A stretch of 9,529 bases of DNA from Acidiferrobacteraceae bacterium (lineage in GTDB: Bacteria; Pseudomonadota; Gammaproteobacteria; Acidiferrobacterales; Acidiferrobacteraceae): NCBI GenBank assembly GCA_027343725.1, contig DAHWKH010000189.1:1-9529 (forward strand), written 5' to 3'. Positions 1 through 5,402 of this stretch are shown here, piece by piece; position 1 is the stretch's first letter, and the number at the start of each line of letters is the position of its first letter. Made by a program: the position numbers and the translations under genes. The notes below the pieces were generated by a model, which made no database searches, was not told the DNA's origin, and saw only the letters and a program-made list of their open reading frames with translations.

Positions 1-1080
1 TCGGTCAAGGAGCTGCGCGGGATCGGGATCCAGCCCGATATCCTCTTGTGCCGCGCGGACCGGCGGTTGCCGGAAGACGAACGGCAAAAGATCGCGCTCT
101 TCACGAACGTGCCCGCGCGCGCCGTGATCACGGCGGTGGACGTCGACAACATCTACCGCATTCCGGAGATCCTCCATGGCCAGGGGCTCGACGATATCGT
201 CGTCGAGCAGCTCGAACTGAAGACCGCGCACGCGATCGACCTGTGCGAGTGGCAGGCGGTGAACGCCGCGCTCGAAAACCCCCAGGCGGTCGTCGATATC
301 GCGATCGTCGGCAAGTACGTGCATCTGACGGAGTCCTACAAATCTTTGTCGGAGGCCCTGGCGCACGCCGGGATTCAGACCGGCTCGCAGGTCCGCATCC
401 ATTACCTCGACTCCGAGGCCATCGAGCGCGAGGGCGCGGAGGAGTTGCTGCGCTATGACGCGGTGCTGGTGCCCGGAGGCTTTGGGGGCCGCGGCACCGA
501 GGGCAAGATCGCCGCGGTGCGCATGGCGCGCGAACGCCATATCCCGTATCTCGGGATTTGTCTCGGCATGCAGATCGCGGTGATCGAGTTCGCCCGCAAT
601 CAGGTGGGGCTCGCGGGCGCGCACAGCACCGAATTCGACGCCGAGTGCGCGCATCCGGTGATCGCGCTGATCACTGAGTGGATGGGGAGCGCGGGCCAGC
701 GCGAGACCCGCGCCCCGGACGCCGATTTGGGCGGCACCATGCGCTTGGGCGGCCAGCGCTGCGAATTGGTCGCGGGGAGTCTTGCCGCACAGATCTACGG
801 GACGCCGGCCATCACCGAGCGCCACCGCCACCGGTACGAGGTCAACAACACTTACCGCGCGGCTTTGGAGGAAAACGGCCTGCGGGTCGCTGGCACCTCG
901 CCCGATCAGGCGCTGGTCGAGATCGTCGAACTCCCGGACCATCCGTGGTTCGTCGGCGTCCAGTTCCACCCTGAATTCACATCCACGCCGCGCGACGGCC
1001 ATCCGCTGTTCACAAGCTTCATTCGCGCGGCCCTGGCGCGGCGCGCGGCCACCTCCTTGAAGCGCCAGGAGCAGGCGTGA
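1..1080 (+). CDS. pyrG: CTP synthase, 3' part (5' end outside window)
   Basis: This is CTP synthase, which aminates UTP to CTP using ATP and glutamine, the last step of pyrimidine nucleotide synthesis in the cytosol. The reading frame is open from base 1, and the first residues (SVKELRGIGIQPDILLCRAD) match the end of the synthetase domain, so the gene enters the window already running. About 192 N-terminal residues are missing. The class I glutamine amidotransferase domain begins near window residue 95 (IAIVGKYVHLTESYKSL). Its nucleophile Cys is at window residue 187 in GICLGMQ, and the His/Glu partners are at 323 and 325 in QFHPEF. Adding 192 gives 379, 515 and 517, the E. coli triad numbering, so there is no net length change across this domain. 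ERHRHRYEVNN and TSTPRDGHPLF are also typical. The stop TGA overlaps the kdsA start, indicating a shared transcript. No frameshift or missing key residue is seen. Confidence 0.98.
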   Translation, partial: SVKELRGIGIQPDILLCRADRRLPEDERQKIALFTNVPARAVITAVDVDNIYRIPEILHGQGLDDIVVEQLELKTAHAIDLCEWQAVNAALENPQAVVDIAIVGKYVHLTESYKSLSEALAHAGIQTGSQVRIHYLDSEAIEREGAEELLRYDAVLVPGGFGGRGTEGKIAAVRMARERHIPYLGICLGMQIAVIEFARNQVGLAGAHSTEFDAECAHPVIALITEWMGSAGQRETRAPDADLGGTMRLGGQRCELVAGSLAAQIYGTPAITERHRHRYEVNNTYRAALEENGLRVAGTSPDQALVEIVELPDHPWFVGVQFHPEFTSTPRDGHPLFTSFIRAALARRAATSLKRQEQA

Positions 1081-1925
1081 GGCTTTGCGGCTTCGAAGCG
1101 GGCCTTCGGGAACCGCTGTTTGTGATCGCCGGGCCGTGCGTTATCGAGTCACGCACGCTCGCGCTCGAGAGCGCGCAGGCGTTGCGGGAGATCACGGACC
1201 GTCTCGCCATCCCCTTCATCTACAAATCGTCGTTCGACAAGGCCAACCGCAGCTCGCATGCCGCGTTCCGCGGGCCGGGGCGCGTGGACGGCCTGCAGAT
1301 TCTCGCGGACGTCAAAGAGATCGTCGGCGTGCCGGTCCTCACGGACGTGCACGGCATCGACGAGATCGCCGAGGCCGCGGCCGTGGTCGATGTCCTGCAG
1401 ACGCCGGCGTTTTTGTGCCGGCAGACGGATTTCATCAGTGCCGTGGCCGCGGCCGGCAAGCCCGTCAATATCAAGAAGGGGCAGTTCCTGGCCCCGGCGG
1501 ACATGAAAAACGTGGTCGAGAAGGCGCGCGCGGCCGGCGGGGACGGGCGCATCCTGGTCTGCGAGCGCGGCGTCTCGTTCGGGTACAACAACCTGGTGTC
1601 GGACATGCGCGCGCTCGCGATCCTGCGCGCAACCGGCTGCCCCGTGGTCTTCGATGCCACGCACTCCGTGCAGCTGCCCGGGGGGCAGGGCACCCGCTCG
1701 GGGGGGCAACGCGAGCATGTGCCGGTCTTGGCGCGGGCCGCGGTCGCCGCGGGCGTCTCCGGGGTGTTCCTCGAGACGCACCCGGACCCGGACGCGGCCT
1801 TGAGCGACGGGCCCAACGCCTGGCCCCTGGCGCGCATGGAGTCGCTTTTGGGGATGCTCCAGGACATCGATCGCTGCGTGAAGGCCCGCGCCCTCGACGA
1901 AGACCTCCTGACATCCCCTCCATAA
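1077..1925 (+). CDS. kdsA: 3-deoxy-D-manno-octulosonate 8-phosphate synthase, metal-ligand type
   Basis: KdsA condenses phosphoenolpyruvate with arabinose 5-phosphate to Kdo-8-phosphate, an early step towards the Kdo of lipopolysaccharide inner core; it acts in the cytosol. The protein is 282 residues, close to the family norm of about 270-285. Recognisable blocks are IAGPCVIES (17-25), SSFDKANRSS (51-60), PAFLCRQTD (110-118), NIKKGQF (131-137), FGYNNLV (168-174), ATHSVQLPGG (194-203) and ETHPDP (233-238). Cys21, His196, Glu233 and Asp244 occupy the four metal-ligand positions known from the Aquifex aeolicus enzyme, whereas E. coli KdsA has Asn in place of the Cys and needs no metal. The start is GTG at 1077, overlapping the pyrG stop as GTGA, with AGGAG at 1067-1071 as ribosome binding site; no better start lies before the conserved core. 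It is probably co-transcribed with pyrG. A DAHP synthase identity is excluded by the Kdo-specific KANRSS block. Confidence 0.96.
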   Translation: MRLCGFEAGLREPLFVIAGPCVIESRTLALESAQALREITDRLAIPFIYKSSFDKANRSSHAAFRGPGRVDGLQILADVKEIVGVPVLTDVHGIDEIAEAAAVVDVLQTPAFLCRQTDFISAVAAAGKPVNIKKGQFLAPADMKNVVEKARAAGGDGRILVCERGVSFGYNNLVSDMRALAILRATGCPVVFDATHSVQLPGGQGTRSGGQREHVPVLARAAVAAGVSGVFLETHPDPDAALSDGPNAWPLARMESLLGMLQDIDRCVKARALDEDLLTSPP

Positions 1926-1960
1926 CAACAGGATCTGGCTAGGACAAAAGGCAAAGGCTC

Positions 1961-3244
1961 ATGAGCAAAATTCTCGATCTGTACGCGCGCGAGATTCCGG
2001 ATTCGCGCGGCAATCCCACCGTGGAAGCCGAGGTCACGCTGGATTCCGGCGCGCGCGGTCGGGCCTCGGTCCCGTCCGGGGCCTCGACCGGGATCCGCGA
2101 GGCAGCGGAGCTGCGCGACGGCGACAAGGCCCGCTACCGGGGCCTCGGGGTCCTGAAGGCCTGCGGGTCCGTGAACGGGCCCCTGAAGGCCGCCTTGGTG
2201 GGTGTCGCCGCCGACCAGGAGGCGTGCGATCAGCGCATGATCGCGCTCGATGGGACGCCCGACAAGTCGCGCCTGGGGGCGAACGCGATCCTCGGCGTGT
2301 CGCTCGCGCTTGCCCGCGCGCTCGCCCGCGAGCGGCAAGTGCCCTTGTATCGGCACCTCGGCGGGGACGGCCCGTTCGTCGTGCCGGTGCCGCTCATGAA
2401 CATCGTGAACGGGGGCGCGCACGCCGATAACACGCTCGATTTCCAGGAATTCCTGATCGTGCCGTTCGGTGCCCCGCGGTTCGCCGAGGCCCTACGCTGG
2501 GGATCCGAGATCTTCCACACCCTGAAAGGGCTTTTGAAGGCCCGGGGATTGGCGACCGCGGTGGGCGACGAGGGCGGATTCGCCCCGGACCTGAAGACCA
2601 ACGAGGAGGCGCTCGATCTCATCGCCGAAGCCATCACCGCGGCCGGTTATGCCCCCGGGCGCGACGTCGCCATCGCCCTCGACGTCGCGGCCTCGGAAAT
2701 CGTGAGCGATGGCGGTTACGCGCTCGCGGGCGAGAAGCGCCACCTGGATGCCCGGGGGCTCACGGCGCTCTACAGCGAATGGGTGGGGCGCTATCCGATC
2801 GTGAGCATCGAGGACGGCATGGGCGAGGAGGACTGGGCCGGCTGGGGGGTGCTGACACGCGATCTCGGCGCGCGCATCCAGCTCGTGGGCGATGATCTGT
2901 TCGTGACCAACGAGACCCTCCTGGAACGCGGCATCCGCGAGGGTGTCGGCAACGCCATTCTCATCAAGCCGAACCAGATCGGGACCCTGACCGAGACTCT
3001 GGGTACGATCCGGCGCGCGCAAGCGGCGGGCTTCGGCGTCGTGCTCTCGCACCGCTCGGGCGAGACCGAGGACACGGCGATCGCCGACATCGCGGTCGCG
3101 ACCGGCGCCGGCCAGATCAAGACCGGGTCGCTCTCGCGCTCCGAGCGCCTGGCGAAGTACAACCGCCTTTTGCGCATCGAAGAGCGGGAGGGGGCGAACG
3201 CGCGCTTCGCGCGCGCGCCCGGGCAGGCCTATTCCCAAGGCTGA
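1961..3244 (+). CDS. eno: Enolase (phosphopyruvate hydratase)
   Basis: Enolase interconverts 2-phosphoglycerate and phosphoenolpyruvate in glycolysis and gluconeogenesis, and in many proteobacteria also binds RNase E in the RNA degradosome. The protein has 427 residues, the usual bacterial size. The N-terminal capping domain has REIPDSRGNPTVEAEV (10-25) and the mobile catalytic loop SGASTG (39-44). In the barrel domain, Mg2+ ligands are Asp241 (LDVAASE), Glu284 (SIEDG) and Asp311 (VGDDLF). Catalytic Glu204 (VGDEGG) and Lys336 (LIKPNQIG) are present, and His364 (SHRSGETED) and Lys387 (QIKTGS) complete the active site, so it should be active. The start ATG is 35 bases after the kdsA stop, with a modest AAAGG at 1953-1957. 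The gap shows no convincing promoter or terminator, so eno probably belongs to the pyrG-kdsA transcript. Its product phosphoenolpyruvate is a substrate of KdsA next door. Confidence 0.98.
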   Translation: MSKILDLYAREIPDSRGNPTVEAEVTLDSGARGRASVPSGASTGIREAAELRDGDKARYRGLGVLKACGSVNGPLKAALVGVAADQEACDQRMIALDGTPDKSRLGANAILGVSLALARALARERQVPLYRHLGGDGPFVVPVPLMNIVNGGAHADNTLDFQEFLIVPFGAPRFAEALRWGSEIFHTLKGLLKARGLATAVGDEGGFAPDLKTNEEALDLIAEAITAAGYAPGRDVAIALDVAASEIVSDGGYALAGEKRHLDARGLTALYSEWVGRYPIVSIEDGMGEEDWAGWGVLTRDLGARIQLVGDDLFVTNETLLERGIREGVGNAILIKPNQIGTLTETLGTIRRAQAAGFGVVLSHRSGETEDTAIADIAVATGAGQIKTGSLSRSERLAKYNRLLRIEEREGANARFARAPGQAYSQG

Positions 3245-3260
3245 GGCGGCTGCCTATACT
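3232..3260 (+). promoter_or_regulatory. Putative sigma70-type promoter for ftsB inside the end of eno
   Basis: TTCCCA at 3232-3237 (4 of 6 matches to TTGACA) and TATACT at 3255-3260 (5 of 6 matches to TATAAT) are separated by exactly 17 bases. The -35 box lies in the last codons of eno and the -10 box in the 22-base eno-ftsB gap. A start 6-8 bases after the -10 would fall at 3266-3268, on the ftsB ATG at 3267. The fit is by eye; no expression evidence is available. Confidence 0.45.
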
Positions 3261-3266
3261 GGTCCC

Positions 3267-3605
3267 ATGAGGAAAGCCCTCGGGATCACGGTTGTCGCTT
3301 TATGCGCGCTGACCCAGGCCGCGCTCTGGTTCGGGCACGGCGGGGTCGTGGCCCTTTGGCACCGCGAGCACCACATCGAGGCCTTGAAGCAGGGCAACGC
3401 CCACCTCCTGAAGACCGACGAGCGGTTGACCGCCGAGATCCGGAGCCTCGAGCACGGTGAGGCCGCCATCCAAGGCTACGCCCGCGCCGGTCTTGGCATG
3501 GTCAAGAAGGGGGAGACCTTCTACGAGATCATCCCCGGCAGGCCCCCGGTCCACAAGCGCGTGGCGCGGGTGTTCCGCAATCAGCAGCTCGCGGCCAGGG
3601 GATAG
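3267..3605 (+). CDS. ftsB: Cell division protein FtsB
   Basis: FtsB is a small bitopic inner-membrane protein that joins FtsL and FtsQ in the divisome and helps activate septal peptidoglycan synthesis. The 112-residue product starts with a short basic cytosolic tip (MRK) and a single hydrophobic segment at about residues 5-22 ending in LWFG, a motif also found in E. coli FtsB (SLWFGKNG). A charged, heptad-like coiled-coil region follows at about 31-68 (EALKQGN, TDERLTAEIRSLEHGE), then the conserved GETFYEIIPG near residue 80. No Shine-Dalgarno sequence is visible before the ATG, so translation may depend on coupling to eno 22 bases upstream or on a leaderless transcript from the promoter described at 3232-3260. 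In many gammaproteobacteria ispD follows; here its place is taken by the convergent ygfZ, whose last 25 bases overlap the end of ftsB. Confidence 0.93.
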   Translation: MRKALGITVVALCALTQAALWFGHGGVVALWHREHHIEALKQGNAHLLKTDERLTAEIRSLEHGEAAIQGYARAGLGMVKKGETFYEIIPGRPPVHKRVARVFRNQQLAARG

Positions 3606-4609
3606 GGCAGGTCCTGGAAGGTGAGCGGGTCATCGCCCAGGCGCACGCCACCCTGGTCGTGGCTTGCGATCTGCACCACCGCCAACATCTCCACCCATCC
3701 CTGAGGTCCCAGATGGGCCGACACCACGGTCCCAGCCGGTTGTCCCGGCAGGTTGGGCGCGCTCAAGGTCGCGCCGGGCGTCGGCGCCGGCACGCCATCC
3801 GCCAGGCTGGCGCGATACATGCGTTGTTTCAGGCGGCCGAGGTAGTGGGTGCGGGCGACGATCTCCTGTCCGGGATAGCAGCCCTTGCGGAAGTGGATGC
3901 CGCCCAGGAGGTCGAGGTTCAGCATCTGGGGCACGAAGGCCTCGCTCGTCGCCGGCGTGATCGTCGGCAGACCGGCGGCGATATCCATCCAGCCCCACGC
4001 CTCACGGCCGATCCAGGGGAGCGCGCTGAAGTCGCGATCGTGCGCCATCAAGGCCTCGGCGGGTCCCGCGAGGACAAAGCGCGCGTGGGGGCCGGGGAGG
4101 CCCAGGACCAACACGCCGCCGTGGGCCGCGACCCGGTTGGCCGGCGGGGCCGGGAGCCCGGCCGCGGTCAGCGTCGCGGGCGCGTCGGGGCCCGAGACGC
4201 CGAGGAGCCGCCAGTCATCGGCCGCCTCGAGGGTGACTTTCGCGCGCAAAACGAACAGGCTCAGGCGTTTGAGGACGCCGGCGAGGAGCGCGCGCGGCAG
4301 GATGAGGAGCAGCGTCTCGGGATCCGCGCGCAGCACCCGAAAGAGCGCGATCGCGCGCCCCTGGGCCGTGCAGTAGGCGGCGAGCCGGCTATCCTCGCCG
4401 AGAGTCAGGACATCGTTTGTGAGCTGACCGTGCAGAAAGGCGGCCGCGTCTGGGCCGCGTGCGCGGATGAGCGCCATGTCGGTCAGGGCGCAGCGCACGG
4501 TGTCGCGGCTCGCGGCCACGACCTCGGCTTTGGGGTCCCCATAGTGGAGAACGGCCTCGTCGGCCGCGACGCCGCCTTCGGCCACCCGTTCGGCGATCCA
4601 TTCCCTCAT
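3581..4609 (-). CDS. ygfZ: Folate-binding protein YgfZ (GcvT-like, Fe-S enzyme maintenance)
   Basis: YgfZ is a tetrahydrofolate-binding relative of the glycine cleavage T-protein, linked in E. coli to the activity of Fe-S enzymes, including the tRNA thiolase MiaB and succinate dehydrogenase. The 342-residue product has the family signature KGCYPGQEIVARTHYLGRLK (residues 242-261) with its hallmark Cys244, preceded by the typical MLNLDLLGGIHFR. The N-terminal region has AAFLHGQLTND (56-66) and a TAQGRAIALFRV stretch (81-92), as usual for YgfZ/GcvT folds. I chose the ATG at 4609-4607, giving MREWIAERV. The frame stays open upstream to 4771, but that would add 54 non-conserved residues and cross the sdhC start region. 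The gene is divergent from sdhC and ends inside the end of ftsB. A plausible extended -10 promoter lies upstream at 4650-4658. GcvT itself is excluded by the KGCYxGQE signature. Confidence 0.93.
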   Translation of the reverse strand: MREWIAERVAEGGVAADEAVLHYGDPKAEVVAASRDTVRCALTDMALIRARGPDAAAFLHGQLTNDVLTLGEDSRLAAYCTAQGRAIALFRVLRADPETLLLILPRALLAGVLKRLSLFVLRAKVTLEAADDWRLLGVSGPDAPATLTAAGLPAPPANRVAAHGGVLVLGLPGPHARFVLAGPAEALMAHDRDFSALPWIGREAWGWMDIAAGLPTITPATSEAFVPQMLNLDLLGGIHFRKGCYPGQEIVARTHYLGRLKQRMYRASLADGVPAPTPGATLSAPNLPGQPAGTVVSAHLGPQGWVEMLAVVQIASHDQGGVRLGDDPLTFQDLPYPLAASC

Positions 4610-4629
4610 CGCAGGACACCCCCTATAAT
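4601..4629 (+). promoter_or_regulatory. Putative sigma70-type promoter for the sdh operon
   Basis: A perfect -10 hexamer TATAAT lies at 4624-4629, 17 bases after TTCCCT at 4601-4606 (3 of 6 matches to TTGACA). Transcription would begin near 4636, giving a leader of about 48 bases before the sdhC ATG at 4684. The -35 element abuts the ygfZ start codon (4607-4609 on the opposite strand), so the promoter overlaps the ygfZ translation start. The perfect -10 makes this the best-supported promoter in the window; operator sites for a regulator were not recognised. Confidence 0.6.
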
Positions 4630-4649
4630 CATGGGCAAGACGCGCGGCC

Positions 4650-4658
4650 ATCATAGCA
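4650..4658 (-). promoter_or_regulatory. Putative extended -10 promoter for ygfZ
   Basis: On the minus strand the sequence TGCTATGAT reads as an extended -10 element: TG, one base, then TATGAT (5 of 6 matches to TATAAT). No good -35 hexamer is found at 16-18 bases, which is acceptable for extended -10 promoters. The predicted start near 4643 gives a ygfZ leader of about 34 bases. It faces the sdh promoter, so the two transcripts would begin within about ten bases of each other, on opposite strands. Confidence 0.4.
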
Positions 4659-4683
4659 AAAACCGACGACACAGGCAGGCCGA

Positions 4684-5061
4684 ATGACCCCTCACGACCG
4701 TCCACGCGATTTCGGCTTGCGGCATATGCGCCTGCCCGTCGGGGCCTATGCGTCGATCCTGCACCGCGCAAGCGGCATCCTGTTCTTGCCGGTCGTCGCG
4801 GCGGGACTCGTCTTGTGGCGGACCGCGCGCACGAGCCGCGCGGGCTTTCATGCGGTGGGTTCGGCCCTGACGAGCCCCGCGGCGCACATCCTCGGACCGC
4901 TTGCCGTGTGGGTCGCGGCGCAACACCTCTTCGGCGGGATCCGCTATCTGCTGTTGGACAGCGATATCGGGTTCGGGCGCGCGCGCAGCCGTTCGACGGC
5001 CGCCATCGTCATCGCCGCGGCGCTCGTGGCGGCCGGGATCGCGGGGTGGCTGTGGCCCTAG
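4684..5061 (+). CDS. sdhC: Succinate dehydrogenase cytochrome b556 subunit
   Basis: SdhC is one of two inner-membrane anchor subunits of complex II; it helps hold haem b and forms the ubiquinone site with SdhB and SdhD. The 125-residue product has RLPVGAYASILHRASG at residues 16-31, the family signature: Ser24 and Arg28 match the E. coli quinone-site residues Ser27 and Arg31. His81 in AAQHLFGGIRYLLLD matches the haem ligand His84. Three hydrophobic segments lie at about 31-46, 66-86 and 104-124, as expected. The ATG at 4684 has an AGGCAGG sequence at 4673-4679 and is the first gene after the putative sdh promoter. It overlaps sdhD by ten bases, indicating translational coupling. Confidence 0.94.
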   Translation: MTPHDRPRDFGLRHMRLPVGAYASILHRASGILFLPVVAAGLVLWRTARTSRAGFHAVGSALTSPAAHILGPLAVWVAAQHLFGGIRYLLLDSDIGFGRARSRSTAAIVIAAALVAAGIAGWLWP

Positions 5062-5402
5062 GCGCGGCCGCCGCCGGCAGCCGCCGCACGGGCGCCGGCG
5101 CCTGGCTCATCGTGCGCGTGAGCGCGCTCGTCATTGCCATCGGGCTCTTGGGGCTCGTGGCGCTTGTCGCGCAGAGCCCGCGGTTCCCGTTCGTCGCCTG
5201 GCGGGCGCTCTGCGCGAATCCCGCGCTCGAAGGCGGGATCACCGCGTGGCTTGCGGCCGTGACGCTGCACGCCTACTTCGGTTTCGATGGGATCGTGAAG
5301 GATTACGTGCACTCGCCGCGCGTGCGGCTCGTGGCGCTTGCGGTCGTGGCGCTCGGGCTCGCGGCGTTTTTCGCCTACGGTCTCATGGCGGTGTTCGCGT
5401 GA
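5052..5402 (+). CDS. sdhD: Succinate dehydrogenase hydrophobic membrane anchor subunit
   Basis: SdhD is the second membrane anchor of complex II, sharing the haem b and ubiquinone sites with SdhC. The 116-residue product (E. coli has 115) has a short N-terminal tail, the conserved WLIVRVSALV (18-27) leading into the first membrane helix, and two more hydrophobic segments at about 62-80 and 91-113. His73 in LHAYFG matches the E. coli haem ligand His71, and Asp84-Tyr85 in KDYV match the quinone-site pair Asp82-Tyr83. I chose GTG at 5052 because it gives the family length; GTG at 5046 is nearly as good and would add only two residues. Either start overlaps the end of sdhC, and the ribosome binding site is weak (GGGG just upstream), so translation is probably coupled. 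The stop overlaps the sdhA start by four bases. Confidence 0.9.
   Translation: MALGAAAAGSRRTGAGAWLIVRVSALVIAIGLLGLVALVAQSPRFPFVAWRALCANPALEGGITAWLAAVTLHAYFGFDGIVKDYVHSPRVRLVALAVVALGLAAFFAYGLMAVFA

Noticed and set aside
1220..2422. 400-codon open frame on the minus strand across kdsA and eno
   Set aside because: It spans the kdsA-eno boundary opposite two certain genes, has no recognisable domain, and is the kind of long antisense frame common in G+C-rich DNA.
3199..3215. Seven-pair GCGCGC stem with TTC loop near the end of eno
   Set aside because: It encodes normal enolase C-terminal residues, lacks a T-run, and alternating GC runs are common throughout this window, so chance explains it.
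3659..4687. 342-codon open frame on the plus strand opposite ygfZ
   Set aside because: It mirrors ygfZ, whose minus-strand product has the clear KGCYPGQE signature; the plus-strand product has no recognisable motif.
4610..4771. N-terminal extension of YgfZ by 54 residues
   Set aside because: The added part is unlike the family, would run over the promoters and the first codons of sdhC, and the ATG at 4609 gives the normal length and beginning.
4901..5398. Upstream extension of the SdhA frame through sdhC and sdhD
   Set aside because: The extension is Arg/Ala-rich shadow sequence; GTG at 5399 gives 586 residues, with the FAD-linked His at position 45 exactly as in E. coli.
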